Assembly: GCA_022710725.1 (NCBI GenBank)
Contig: JAKLGK010000009.1
Coordinates: 62,001 to 126,000 of the forward strand
Direction of reading: 5' to 3'
DNA length: 64,000 bases
Source of the DNA: Verrucomicrobiota bacterium
Lineage (GTDB): Bacteria; Verrucomicrobiota; Kiritimatiellia; CAIQIC01; JAGNIJ01
Position 1 is the first letter of the stretch, and each line of letters begins with the position of its first letter. Positions 43,711 to 54,455 of this stretch are shown here, piece by piece. The position numbers and the translations under genes were made by a program. The notes below the pieces were generated by a model that saw only the letters and a list, made by a program, of their open reading frames with translations, did no database searches and had not been told where the DNA came from.

Positions 43711-45525
43711 TTATTCGCCGGAGGTCCGGCCGGCGCGCTTGCGCTGGATGGAGTTGAGGATTTTCTTGCGCAGCCGGATGTGCCCCGGCGTGACTTCGAC
43801 GTATTCGTCCGGGGCGATGAACTCGATGGCCTTCTCGATCGTCAGCTCGACGGGCGGCTCCAGGATGATCGCGTCGTCCTTGCCCGCCGCGCGGATGTTC
43901 GTCAGGTGCTTGGTCCGCGTGGGATTCACCGGCAGGTCGCCGCTGCGGGCGCTGTCGCCGACGATCATCCCCTCGTACACCTCGTCGCCCGGCCCGATGA
44001 ACATCCGGCCGCGCAACTGCAGCGTGTCCAGCGCGTACGAGGTCGCCACGCCGCCCTCCATGGACACCAGCACCCCCGCGCCGCGCGCGCGGATATCGCC
44101 CGTTACCGGCCCGTACCCCCGGAACAGCCGGCTCATCACCGCGCGCCCGCTGGTCAGGTTGGCCAGCGCGCTCTCGAGCCCGATCAGCCCCCGCGTCGGC
44201 GCCTCGGCCTCGATCTGCACCCCGTGCGGGTGGTGCTCCATTTTCGTCACCAGGGCCCGCCGCCCGGCCAGATGCTGCAGCAGGTCGCCGAGGATGTCGT
44301 CGGGCGTCTCGATCCACAGGGTCTCGTAGGGCTCCTGCCGGACGCCGCCCTCCTCGCGGTAGATCACCTCCGGGCGCGACACGAGCAGTTCGTAGCCCTC
44401 GCGCCGCATGGTCTCCGCGAGGATCGCGATCTGCAGCGCGCCGCGCGCGCGGATGCCGAAGAAATTCGGCTGGTCCGTGTCGTAGATCTCGATGGACACA
44501 TTCAGGCGCGTCTCCTTGACCAGCCGCTCCTTCAGGTGCCGGGCGGTCAGGTAGCGGCCCTCGCGCCCGGAGAGCGGGCTGTCGTTGACGCCGAACTGCA
44601 TCTGGATGGTCGGCGGGTCGATCTGCCGGACCGGCTCCGGCTCGCGCTCCTCGGAGTCGCAGACCGTCTCCCCGATGTGCGCGTCCTCGAAGCCGGCCAG
44701 GCCGACGATCGAGCCCGCGACGGCGACGGCGGACTCGGAGGTCTTCACGCCGCGGAACGTCATCACCCGCGTGATCGTCGCGCGCTCGCGTTTCCCGTCC
44801 TTGTGGATGCACACCAGCGAATCGCCCATCCTCGCGGAGCCGGCCAGCACCTTTCCGATGGCGATGCGCCCGATGTAGTCGCTCCAGTCGAGGTTGCTGA
44901 TCACCATGCGGAACGGGGCGTCCGGGTCGGCCTTCGGAGCGGGAATATGGCTCAAGATGGTCTCGAACAGCGGGGTCATGTCCTTGTGTTCGTCCGCCAG
45001 GTCGCGCACCGCGTAGCCGTCGCGCGCGCTGGCGAAGAGGAACGGCGCGTGGAACTGGGCCTCGCTGGCGTGCAGTTCCAGCAGGAGCTCCAGCACCTGG
45101 TCGTGCACGCGCGCCACGTTCGCGTTCGGCCGGTCCACCTTGTTGAGCACGACGACCACGGCCAGCCCCTGCTCGATCGCCTTGCGAAGGACGAAGCGCG
45201 TCTGGGCCTGCGTGCCCTCGGCGGCGTCCACGAGCAGCAGCACGCCGTCCACCATGGTCAGGATGCGCTCCACCTCGCCGCCGAAGTCCGCGTGGCCGGG
45301 CGTGTCCACGATGTTGATCGTCGCCCCGCCCCACTCGATCGAGGCGTTCTTGGCCTTGATGGTGATCCCCTTTTCGCGCTCGAGGTCCATCGAGTCCATG
45401 ACCCGCTCGACGAGCTCCTCGTTGTCGCGGAAGGTCCCAGCCTGGCGCAGCAGGCAGTCCACCAGCGTGGTCTTACCGTGGTCCACGTGGGCGATGATGC
45501 CGATATTTCTGATGGCGACACTCAT
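43711..45525 (-). CDS. typA: Translational GTPase TypA/BipA
   Basis: A 604-residue ribosome-associated GTPase. The G1 motif is GHVDHGKTT near residue 14, G3 is DTPGHADFGGEVER, and G4 is NKVDRPNA. Domains II, III, V and the C-terminal BipA domain follow, with the expected RTKHLTNIRAAGKDDAIIL near residue 530. Length matches the family (about 607). TypA assists 50S assembly and growth at low temperature or stress. It is a single gene here between the SBBP protein and the PLP enzyme. Confidence 0.95.
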   Translation of the reverse strand: MSVAIRNIGIIAHVDHGKTTLVDCLLRQAGTFRDNEELVERVMDSMDLEREKGITIKAKNASIEWGGATINIVDTPGHADFGGEVERILTMVDGVLLLVDAAEGTQAQTRFVLRKAIEQGLAVVVVLNKVDRPNANVARVHDQVLELLLELHASEAQFHAPFLFASARDGYAVRDLADEHKDMTPLFETILSHIPAPKADPDAPFRMVISNLDWSDYIGRIAIGKVLAGSARMGDSLVCIHKDGKRERATITRVMTFRGVKTSESAVAVAGSIVGLAGFEDAHIGETVCDSEEREPEPVRQIDPPTIQMQFGVNDSPLSGREGRYLTARHLKERLVKETRLNVSIEIYDTDQPNFFGIRARGALQIAILAETMRREGYELLVSRPEVIYREEGGVRQEPYETLWIETPDDILGDLLQHLAGRRALVTKMEHHPHGVQIEAEAPTRGLIGLESALANLTSGRAVMSRLFRGYGPVTGDIRARGAGVLVSMEGGVATSYALDTLQLRGRMFIGPGDEVYEGMIVGDSARSGDLPVNPTRTKHLTNIRAAGKDDAIILEPPVELTIEKAIEFIAPDEYVEVTPGHIRLRKKILNSIQRKRAGRTSGE

Positions 45526-45576
45526 GAAAGGCGGGCCACTCTACGCGATTCGCCGGGAAAGGCAACCGGAATGGGG

Positions 45577-45649
45577 CCGCGAATTAACGCGAATTAACGC
45601 GAATACGGCTTTCCTTCCTTACTTCGCGTGCATTCGCGCTGATTCGCGG
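45577..45649. repeat. Gene-less palindromic element, GCGAATTAAC family
   Basis: The 28-nt arms 45577-45604 and 45622-45649 match in inverted orientation at 23 of 28 positions. The left arm is nearly 3 exact 10-bp units (GCGAATTAAC). It is closely related to 6936-7002. It occupies the spacer between typA and the PLP enzyme gene. Confidence 0.8.
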
Positions 45650-45655
45650 TGAATC

Positions 45656-47140
<1,485 letters not shown>

Positions 47141-47247
47141 TGTTCTCTCCGGCCGAGGGACTTCACAAGGGAATCCCGGCGGCAATCGGACACATTAGCC
47201 TCTCGCCTCCCGCTTGTCCATCCCGGGATAGGCCGGCTTTTCCGCGC

Positions 47248-47275
47248 TTGCCGGGGCCCGTGCCCCTGCTACTAT
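47248..47275 (+). promoter_or_regulatory. Sigma-70-like promoter for dapA
   Basis: TTGCCG (47248-47253) and TACTAT (47270-47275) are separated by 16 bp in the divergent 193-bp spacer between the PLP enzyme and dapA. The predicted start near 47282 leaves a leader of about 52 nt. Confidence 0.42.
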
Positions 47276-47333
47276 ACCAACCCCCGGCGGCGGAGGGACC
47301 GCCTGCCGCGGACGGACAACCAGCGAGGACGTT

Positions 47334-48200
47334 ATGTTTGAAGGCGCCTATACAGCCATCATTACGCCGTTTGGACGCGACGGAGGCGTGGATTACGGGA
47401 AGCTGCGCGACCTGATCGAGCGCCAGGTCGCCGGCGGCGTGGACGGGATCGTCCCGGTCGGCACGACCGGCGAGTCCCCGACGCTCGACTTCCCGGAGCA
47501 CGAGAAGGTCATCGAGACCTGCATCGAGGTCTGCGCCGGCCGCATCAAGGTCATCGCGGGCACGGGCGCCAACTCCACCGCCGAGGCGCTGGAGCTGACC
47601 CGGCACGCCATCGGCGCGGGCGCCGACGGGACGCTCCAGGTGACCCCCTACTACAACAAGCCCAACACGCAGGGACTGGTCCGCCACTTCTCCGCCGTGG
47701 CCGACCTCGGCCTGCCGACGGTGCTCTACAACATCCCCGGCCGCACCGGCCGCGAGATCCCGGTGGATACCGTCGTCGAACTGGCGAGGCACCCGAAGAT
47801 CGTCGCCATCAAGGAGGCGGGCGGCAGCGTGGACCGCGTCAGCCAGATCGCGGGCCGCTGCGGCCTGGCCCTCCTCTCCGGGGACGACTCGCTCACCCTG
47901 CCCATGATGGTCGTGGGCGGCCACGGCGTGATCAGCGTGGCCTCCAACGTCGCGCCGAAGGCCGTCGCGGACATGGTCCACGCCGCGCTCCGGGGCGACT
48001 GGGAGACCGCGCGCCGGCTGCACCGGCAGTACTACCGGCTGTTCACGGACCTGTTCCTCGACACGAACCCCATCCCGGTCAAGGCCGCCCTGGCCATGAT
48101 GGGCCAGTGCGAGGAGACCTACCGCCTGCCCCTGTGCGAGATGTCGGACAAGGTCAAGGCGACGCTGCGGGACACCTTGAAACAGTTGAAGCTGCTGTGA
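47334..48200 (+). CDS. dapA: 4-hydroxy-tetrahydrodipicolinate synthase
   Basis: A 288-residue DapA that condenses pyruvate with aspartate semialdehyde, the first step of the lysine/diaminopimelate branch. The pyruvate-binding GTTGESPTL motif is near residue 44, catalytic Tyr is in YNIPGRTG near residue 133, and the Schiff-base lysine in VAIKEAGG near residue 161. The start follows GCGAGGACGTT. dapB lies 92 bp downstream with a palindromic element between them. Confidence 0.96.
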   Translation: MFEGAYTAIITPFGRDGGVDYGKLRDLIERQVAGGVDGIVPVGTTGESPTLDFPEHEKVIETCIEVCAGRIKVIAGTGANSTAEALELTRHAIGAGADGTLQVTPYYNKPNTQGLVRHFSAVADLGLPTVLYNIPGRTGREIPVDTVVELARHPKIVAIKEAGGSVDRVSQIAGRCGLALLSGDDSLTLPMMVVGGHGVISVASNVAPKAVADMVHAALRGDWETARRLHRQYYRLFTDLFLDTNPIPVKAALAMMGQCEETYRLPLCEMSDKVKATLRDTLKQLKLL

Positions 48201-48210
48201 AGAAGGATTG

Positions 48211-48274
48211 AACCGCGGAGGACGCAGAGGGCACGGAGGACATCCCCTCCGCGACCTCTGTGTCCTCTGTGGTT
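48211..48274. repeat. Gene-less palindromic element between dapA and dapB
   Basis: The 29-nt arms 48211-48239 and 48246-48274 match in inverted orientation at 24 of 29 positions around a 6-nt loop. Each arm is built of units of about 9 bp (CGCGGAGGA, CGCAGAGGG, CACGGAGGA). It begins 10 bp after the dapA stop and could also fold as a strong hairpin in the mRNA. Confidence 0.75.
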
Positions 48275-48292
48275 AACAAACTCCGAGGCACT

Positions 48293-49102
48293 ATGAGCAA
48301 CGTGGTCATCGTGGGCGCGGGCGGCCGGATGGGCAAGATCATGATCCGCCTGCTGCAGGCGGGCGCGGAGCCGGGGCTGAAGCTTTCCGGCGCCGTGGAT
48401 CTCTGGGATTGCCCCGACCGCGACAAGGACGCGGGTCTTGCCGCCGGGGTCAGCGAGGCGGGGGTCCTGATCACGTCCGACCTGGCGGCCCTGCTGCCGG
48501 CCTGCGACGCGGTCGTCGATTTCAGCGCGCACCACGGCACCGCGGGCAACGCCCCGCGCGTCGCGGCCGCGGGCAAGGGCCTGGTCATCGGCACCACGGG
48601 CCTGGGCGCCGAGGAGAAGAAAGCCGTTCAAGAGGCGGCGCGGAAGATCCCCGTCGTCGTCTCGCCCAACATGAGCCTGGGCGTGAACCTCCTGTTCGCC
48701 CTGGTCCGCAAGGCTGCGGAGTCGCTCAAGGGCAAGGGCTACGACATCGAGATCATCGAGCGGCACCACCGGAAGAAGAAGGACTCGCCGAGCGGCACGG
48801 CCATCGGCCTCGGCGAGGCCGCGGCGGCCGGGTACGGTTGGGATCTGAAAAAGACCGCCGTGGACGGGCGCAGCGGACTCGTCGGCGAACGGCCGGCGGA
48901 GCAGATCGGGTTCCACGCCGTGCGCGGCGGGGACATCGTGGGCGACCACACGGTCCTGTTCGCGGCGGACGGGGAGTGCATCGAGCTCTCGCACCGCGCG
49001 ACGAGCCGCGAGGCGTTCGCGCGCGGCGCGCTGCGCGCGGCGGCGTGGCTCGCGGGCCGGGCCCCGGGCCTGTACTCCATGCGCGACGTGCTCGGCGTGT
49101 AG
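48293..49102 (+). CDS. dapB: 4-hydroxy-tetrahydrodipicolinate reductase
   Basis: A 269-residue DapB using NAD(P)H. The nucleotide-binding site is VGAGGRMGKIM near the N-terminus. The catalytic/substrate motif is ERHHRKKKDSPSGTA near residue 157. The ATG at 48293, preceded by CCGAGG, is preferred over an in-frame ATG 33 bp upstream that lies in the palindromic element. It works with DapA in the lysine/diaminopimelate pathway; lysA is at the right edge of the window. Confidence 0.95.
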   Translation: MSNVVIVGAGGRMGKIMIRLLQAGAEPGLKLSGAVDLWDCPDRDKDAGLAAGVSEAGVLITSDLAALLPACDAVVDFSAHHGTAGNAPRVAAAGKGLVIGTTGLGAEEKKAVQEAARKIPVVVSPNMSLGVNLLFALVRKAAESLKGKGYDIEIIERHHRKKKDSPSGTAIGLGEAAAAGYGWDLKKTAVDGRSGLVGERPAEQIGFHAVRGGDIVGDHTVLFAADGECIELSHRATSREAFARGALRAAAWLAGRAPGLYSMRDVLGV

Positions 49103-49111
49103 CCGGCGCGG

Positions 49112-50995
49112 TTACTCCTGTAACGCTTCGAACACCGCAAAGCGCTCTCCGTCCAGCGCCAGGCGCCGACCGCTTTGCCGCAGGGCATCGATCCGGGTTT
49201 CCGGAATATCCGCGCGGCGGAGCACGATCCAGTCTACCCCCGCCCGCTCGCAGGCGGCGACCTGCTTGAGCGAGCCCTCCCCCACAACGGGGCCGGCCCG
49301 CGCGAGGCCGTCCATCAGGTCCGTGGACCGCGCCGAGTAGCCGTTGACCAGGATGATCCCCGGGAAGTTCTGGAAGTAGAGCATCGGCAGCGTGTTCCGG
49401 TACAGCGGGCTCGCCGGGAAGACGGCGGCGACGCCGGTCTTGTCCGCCCAGAAAAGGCGCTCCTCCAGCGTGGGCGTGATGGCCCCCTCGTCCTGAACCG
49501 TCGCCCGGGCGCGGGCGGGCAGCATGTCCGCCGCCTGCAGCGCGGCGGGCAGGAGGAGGGCCACGAACCAGAACCGCACGCGCGGCCGCGGCGATCCATC
49601 CCATTCGCGGACCAGCGTCGCGAGCAGCCAGCCCCAGGCGAAGACCACCGCGACCACGGCCATCCGGTCGATCGCCCGCATGGCGGCGACGCCGGGAATG
49701 GTCAGGCGGAGCGCCGACCACACGGAGGGGTGAAGAGGGTGGCCGACGTACCACCCGGCCGGGCCGAAGGACAGGCCGAACAGGAGCACGGCGAACAGGG
49801 CCAGGAGGCCCATCGCGTAAAGGCGGGGCTTATCCCGGCCGTGACGACCCACGGCCGCGGCGGAGACCAGCAGCGCGAGCGCCACGGCCAGGAAGCCGGG
49901 GATCGCCAGCAGCGCGCGGGCTTCCCGGATCTTCAGCCGCCCCGCCAGCAGGACCAGGGCCAGCGCCACGAACCATCGCGAGCGGAGGGCCTGTTTCAGG
50001 AAAGACCAGACTTCGCGGCGTGCGCGGGCCAGCCAGGCCGCCGCCGCCACGATCCAGCCCCAGCCGAGAAACGCGCCGATGTTCGACGGGTTTTCCGCCG
50101 CGCCGGTGAGGGCGCGGAGCCACCCGGCGCTGACCAATCCGTCGCGCGGCCGGACCAGGTCCAGCCAGCCGACGGCCATACTGTGGATGTATTCGGGCGA
50201 ATACCGCTGCACGCCCGGCCGCGACATTATCAGCGCCACGGCGCCCATCGCGGCGGCGCCCGCGAGCAGCGCGGGCCAGAGCTTGAGGAACACGCGCCAC
50301 CACACGCGGGGATCGCGGAACCATTCGACCCAGGCCCACGCGGCGAACAGCAGCACGCCCGCGGCGGCGAAGTAGGAAGAGGAAAGGAAGACGGCCGCCA
50401 GCGACGCCCAGACGAGCAGCATCCAGCGCGCGAGGCCGGTCCGGCGCCAGGCCAGCATGCCGCCGGTCATGACCAGCAGCCAGAACGAAGGGAGCACCTG
50501 GATCTTGAATATCTGGAGAAGGCCGATCGAGAACCAAGCCAGGTAGGCGACCAGCGGCGGCACCCAGCCCGGGACCGGCGGGCGATCCGGGTCCCGCGCG
50601 GTGGCCAGCACCTGCTCGACGAAAAAGAGGCACGCAAAAAAGGCCACCACGGACAGCAGAACCCCGAGGGCGTAGGCGGCCGCGAAGGAACTGGCGGTCA
50701 GTTTCTCCAGCAGCATGAAGACCGGCGCCATCAGCAGGTATAACTCGGACCAGAAGGCGGAGAGCGCGTGGCTTGGCCAGAAGATACGGCCGTCCGCGAG
50801 CGGCGCCGCGCCGCGCAGCCAGTCCGCGCCGTGCCGCAGGACCCAGACCGCGAACAGGCCGTCTCCAGAGTCGCCCCAGATCAGGCCGGGCCGGTACGCC
50901 CCCAGGCGCAGGTGCACGACCGCCCCCCAGAGGTAGGCCAGCATGCCCCACAGCACCAGGCCTCGCCGCGAAACCGGCCTATCGGGAGCGGCCAT
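49112..50995 (-). CDS. Polytopic membrane protein, possible glycan-related transferase
   Basis: A 627-residue protein with about a dozen hydrophobic membrane segments and a C-terminal soluble part of about 130 residues. The first external loop carries WGDSGDGLFAVWVL (Asp residues near 41-44), reminiscent of the DxD-type loop of GT-C glycosyltransferases. Genes of this type are often called GT39-like or YfhO-like. It is the last gene of an operon with three GT4 glycosyltransferases (gap of 3 bp from the one before). Function in surface glycan export or lipid-linked sugar transfer is inferred from context only. Confidence 0.65.
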   Translation of the reverse strand: MAAPDRPVSRRGLVLWGMLAYLWGAVVHLRLGAYRPGLIWGDSGDGLFAVWVLRHGADWLRGAAPLADGRIFWPSHALSAFWSELYLLMAPVFMLLEKLTASSFAAAYALGVLLSVVAFFACLFFVEQVLATARDPDRPPVPGWVPPLVAYLAWFSIGLLQIFKIQVLPSFWLLVMTGGMLAWRRTGLARWMLLVWASLAAVFLSSSYFAAAGVLLFAAWAWVEWFRDPRVWWRVFLKLWPALLAGAAAMGAVALIMSRPGVQRYSPEYIHSMAVGWLDLVRPRDGLVSAGWLRALTGAAENPSNIGAFLGWGWIVAAAAWLARARREVWSFLKQALRSRWFVALALVLLAGRLKIREARALLAIPGFLAVALALLVSAAAVGRHGRDKPRLYAMGLLALFAVLLFGLSFGPAGWYVGHPLHPSVWSALRLTIPGVAAMRAIDRMAVVAVVFAWGWLLATLVREWDGSPRPRVRFWFVALLLPAALQAADMLPARARATVQDEGAITPTLEERLFWADKTGVAAVFPASPLYRNTLPMLYFQNFPGIILVNGYSARSTDLMDGLARAGPVVGEGSLKQVAACERAGVDWIVLRRADIPETRIDALRQSGRRLALDGERFAVFEALQE

Positions 50996-50998
50996 GGA

Positions 50999-52135
50999 TC
51001 ACCCCGCCCGGCGGTCCATGCAGAGGCCTATTTCACGGGCCATGCCGTCGACGAACGCCTGGACCCCGAACTGCTCCGCGTGAGCGCGGATCGCGGCCGG
51101 ATCCCAGCGGCGGGCGGCGGCAACCTCGATGGCGGCCAGCAGCGCCTGGTCGGTCTGCTCCTTGAAAAAGACGCCCGTGACATTTTCGCGGACGGTTTCC
51201 AGCACGCCCCCGCGCGCGAAGGCGACGACCGGCCGGCCGCAGGCCTGGGCCTCTACCGGGACGATGCCGAAATCCTCCTCGCCCGGGAACACCAGGAAGC
51301 GGCAGCGCCGGTACAGGTCGCGGATTTCTTCGTCCGACCGCCAGCCCAGGAACTGGACGGACGGCCCGGCCAGCCGGCGCAAGCGGTCGTACTCCGTGCC
51401 CGTACCGACAATCTTCAGCGGGTATTCCAGCCACGTGTACGCGCGCACGGCCAGGTCGAGGCACTTGTACGGGACCAGGGCGGAAACGACCAGGTCGAAG
51501 CCGCCGGGCTCGACGGCCGCCGGCGTGAAAAACCCGGTGTCCACGGGCGGGTAGACGACGGCCGATTCGCGGCCGTAGAAGCGGCGGATGCGGTCCTGGA
51601 CGTGCCGGCTTAAGGTGACGAAACGATCCACGCGATCCGACGCCCGGCGGTCCCACTCGCGCAGTTTCGCCAGGCGCGGCGCCAGGATCCTTTTCTTCAG
51701 CGGATTGCTGCCGAAATACTCCTCGTAAAAGACCCACGCATACCGCATGGGCGTGAAACAATAGCACAGGTGCCTCGCCCCGGGCGGAGGGACCAGGCCC
51801 TTGGCCACGCAATGGCTCGTGCTGATGAGCAAGTCGGCGTCAGGCGCGCGCAGCCGTTCGATGGCGCCCGGAAAAAGCGGCAGGAAATACCGGTACCATC
51901 GTTGGATGCCGGGCACGCGCTGCAGCCAGCTCGCGCGAAGGGGGTGCGCTCGGATGTCCGCGGAAATCGCGTCCGGCTTGCAGAGCAACGTGTAAACGGG
52001 CGCGCCCGGGAAGCCCCGGCACAACCATTCCAGCACCCGCTCGCCCCCGCGCATGCCGTTGAGCCAGTCGTGGCAGAGCACGACGCGCAGGTCGCGCCAG
52101 CCGGACGGGAAGGCCACGGGCGGGATCGCGTTCAC
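50999..52135 (-). CDS. GT4-family glycosyltransferase
   Basis: A 378-residue GT-B fold glycosyltransferase. The N-terminal acceptor domain begins LRVVLCHDWLNGMRGGERVLEWL. The nucleotide-sugar site has the E-x7-E motif in FPGEEDFGIVPVEAQACGRPVVA near residue 290. It resembles WbaZ-type mannosyltransferases of O-antigen and exopolysaccharide loci, though the sugar cannot be told. The start overlaps the stop of the upstream glycosyltransferase (ATGA), implying coupled translation. Confidence 0.88.
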   Translation of the reverse strand: MNAIPPVAFPSGWRDLRVVLCHDWLNGMRGGERVLEWLCRGFPGAPVYTLLCKPDAISADIRAHPLRASWLQRVPGIQRWYRYFLPLFPGAIERLRAPDADLLISTSHCVAKGLVPPPGARHLCYCFTPMRYAWVFYEEYFGSNPLKKRILAPRLAKLREWDRRASDRVDRFVTLSRHVQDRIRRFYGRESAVVYPPVDTGFFTPAAVEPGGFDLVVSALVPYKCLDLAVRAYTWLEYPLKIVGTGTEYDRLRRLAGPSVQFLGWRSDEEIRDLYRRCRFLVFPGEEDFGIVPVEAQACGRPVVAFARGGVLETVRENVTGVFFKEQTDQALLAAIEVAAARRWDPAAIRAHAEQFGVQAFVDGMAREIGLCMDRRAG

Positions 52136-53277
52136 GACCGGGCGACCTCCTCGTAGACCCGGAGAATCTCGGCGGCCGCGCGCGCCCAGGTGAACTCCCG
52201 CGCGCGCGCCAAGCCCTTGCGGCTCAACTCCGCCGCAACGCCCCGATCCTCGAGCACCCGCCCCAGCGCGTCCGCCGCGGCCTCGGGATCAGCGCCATCC
52301 ACGAAGAGCGCCGCTTCACCGGCAACCTCGCGAAGGGCGCCGATGTTGCTGCACACCGCCGGCGCGCCACAGGCCATCGCCTCCAGCAAGGTCAGGCCGA
52401 AGCCCTCGTAGCGCGACAGCAGAACGAAGACGTCCGCCTGCTGGTATGCGTCCACGAGGTCCGCCCCGCCTGTGTAGCCGGCCCACTCGACCAGGCCCTC
52501 CAGCCCCAACTCCCGCGCCCGGCGCGGCGCTTCCGGATAGCGCGGATCCGGCGCGCCGACGATCTTCAGCCGCGCAGCGGGCCCCCCGCGCGAGCGGAGC
52601 CGGGCAAAGGCCTCCAGCAGCCCCTCGACATTTTTATAAGGATCGAACCGGCCGACATAGAGGATGGTTTTGTGCGGAGCGGGCCGGCGGAGCGCAGGGC
52701 GGTATTCCGGGGCCACGCCATTGTACACGACACGCACCCGCGCCTCCCGCTCGCCCGGGATGCGCAGGCTGCGCAGGATGTCCGCCCGGGACGCTTCGCT
52801 GACCGTCAGGATGGCGTCCGCCCGCGCGCCGACCTCGAACATGACCCTCCGGAACAGCGGAAACAGGCGGGTTTTGAGAGCCCTGGGCGTGTGTTCCGGG
52901 AACAGAAGCGGAATCAGGTCGTGGACGGTGGCGACGCACTGCACCGCGTGCGCGCGGCCGCGGGGGAAAGCCCGGAACGGGATCATGTAATTGGGGGAAT
53001 GGAAGACATCGAGCGCAAGCCGTCGGAGGACGGCGGGCAGCCGCAACTGGCTCCACGGGGAGAACACGCCCCACGGGATCATTTGCGCTCGAAAGCGCGG
53101 ATGCCCGTCCAAGCCGGCGACTCGCCACACCCGGTCGCGGATCGCCGGATCGCGGAAGAAGAGCACGAACTCGTGCCCGGTCTCCAGGCGGGCGAACTCG
53201 CGGATCAGTTCCGTCGTGTAGGTCCCGATCCCGCTCAACTCCGGGAAAATCCACCGCGCGTCCAGTCCAATTCGCAT
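52132..53277 (-). CDS. GT4-family glycosyltransferase
   Basis: A 381-residue GT-B fold enzyme. N-terminal MRIGLDARWIFPELSGIGTY is the common start for this subfamily, VHDLIPLLFPEHT lies near residue 118, and the E-x7-E motif is in SRYEGFGLTLLEAMACGAP near residue 288. It lies second in the glycan operon, between two other GT4 genes. Confidence 0.9.
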   Translation of the reverse strand: MRIGLDARWIFPELSGIGTYTTELIREFARLETGHEFVLFFRDPAIRDRVWRVAGLDGHPRFRAQMIPWGVFSPWSQLRLPAVLRRLALDVFHSPNYMIPFRAFPRGRAHAVQCVATVHDLIPLLFPEHTPRALKTRLFPLFRRVMFEVGARADAILTVSEASRADILRSLRIPGEREARVRVVYNGVAPEYRPALRRPAPHKTILYVGRFDPYKNVEGLLEAFARLRSRGGPAARLKIVGAPDPRYPEAPRRARELGLEGLVEWAGYTGGADLVDAYQQADVFVLLSRYEGFGLTLLEAMACGAPAVCSNIGALREVAGEAALFVDGADPEAAADALGRVLEDRGVAAELSRKGLARAREFTWARAAAEILRVYEEVARS

Positions 53278-53323
53278 AAATCACCGGCCCTCGACATACA
53301 GAAAAAGCCCGGTAAAGAAAAGG

Positions 53324-54430
53324 CTACAGTCCGCGGTACACCTGCCAGGTGCGCCGGGCGGTCTCGTCCCAACTGAACCGGCGCGCCTGCCGGAACCCGC
53401 GCTCCTTGAGTTCCGCGCGGCGGGCCGTGTCGGTCAGCAGTCGATCCGCGCGCGCGGTCCACTCCCCGGCGTCGTATCCGGCGACCAGTTCGGCCGCCTC
53501 GCCGAGGACCTCGGGCAGCGAGCCCGTGGTGGCCGCCACGACGGGAACACCGCAGGCCATGGCCTCCAGCGGAGTAAAGCCGAAGCCTTCGTACAGCGAG
53601 GGGAAGACAAACAGCTCCGCGCCGGCATAGAGGGCGGCTAGGTGCTTTTCCGTCACGTAGCGCAGGTGCCGGATGCGCGGCGCGCGGGTCGATCGCCGGA
53701 TGCGATCGAGGATCGGTTCGTATTTCCAGCCCATTGCCCCGGCGATCACCAGGTCGCCGTCGAACTTCATCCGTTCAAACACTTCGACCAGAAATCCGAT
53801 ATTCTTCCGGGGTTCGAGCGTCCCAACGGTCAGCAGGTACGGGCGGTCGAGTCCGAGTTCGCGCTGCGTCGCGGCCACGGAATCGGCGCAGGGCGCCGCC
53901 CAGGCGGAGGACATTCCGGATGGAATGGCAAAAATCCGCGACTCGGGAACTCCGAGTCTCTCATGGATTTCGTGGGCCACGAAGTTGGAGACCGCGATGA
54001 TGGCGTCGGCCCGCTGGACGGTCTTCCCTATTTGCGCCGTCAGGTAGTCCAGGTTGCGTCGCTCGGTGGTCTCCGGGAACCGCTGGAAGGCGAGGTCGTG
54101 AATCGTCACCACGGCCTTCCCTCGCGCCAGCGGCGGGACGATGAAATTGGGAAAGTGATACACGTCGGCCCGCCCGGCGAACCAGTCGAAGGGGGGCCAG
54201 TCGAGTCGCTTCCACGCCTGCTGAACCAGCATCCCGGGGCACCAGCGAACGGCCTGCCGGGTCGCGTTCGGCACGGGAAACGGGTCCCCCCGCCCCTTGA
54301 AATCAAAAAAGAAAAGTGACAGCGCGTCGTCCCCGGCCTGCAGGCCAAGGTGCTCCACCAGGGACTTCGTATAGCGACCCACTCCGGCCCGCTGGGCCAC
54401 GGCCGCCTGGATATCCACGCATACTTTCAT
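53324..54430 (-). CDS. GT4-family glycosyltransferase
   Basis: A 368-residue GT-B fold enzyme starting MKVCVDIQAAVAQRAGVGRY. It has VTIHDLAFQRFPETT near residue 110, the SNFVAHEI loop, LTVGTLEPRKN near residue 191, and the E-x7-E motif in SLYEGFGFTPLEAMACG near residue 277. The start at 54430 removes 40 residues that overlap the regulator gene. It is the first glycosyltransferase of the operon, 25 bp after the tandem winged-helix regulator. Confidence 0.9.
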   Translation of the reverse strand: MKVCVDIQAAVAQRAGVGRYTKSLVEHLGLQAGDDALSLFFFDFKGRGDPFPVPNATRQAVRWCPGMLVQQAWKRLDWPPFDWFAGRADVYHFPNFIVPPLARGKAVVTIHDLAFQRFPETTERRNLDYLTAQIGKTVQRADAIIAVSNFVAHEIHERLGVPESRIFAIPSGMSSAWAAPCADSVAATQRELGLDRPYLLTVGTLEPRKNIGFLVEVFERMKFDGDLVIAGAMGWKYEPILDRIRRSTRAPRIRHLRYVTEKHLAALYAGAELFVFPSLYEGFGFTPLEAMACGVPVVAATTGSLPEVLGEAAELVAGYDAGEWTARADRLLTDTARRAELKERGFRQARRFSWDETARRTWQVYRGL

Positions 54431-54455
54431 GGGGTTTGGCCGTCCCGCGGCACAG

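Noticed and set aside
41255..45334. A 1,359-residue SBBP protein beginning inside typA
   Set aside because: The upstream 567 codons are the alternative frame of typA; a proper ATG with signal peptide and ribosome-binding site is at 43633.
48211..48274. A rho-independent terminator of dapA
   Set aside because: The stem is very long, imperfect and lacks a T-run; the arms have the phased-unit design of the other palindromic elements, so a repeat element is the better reading.
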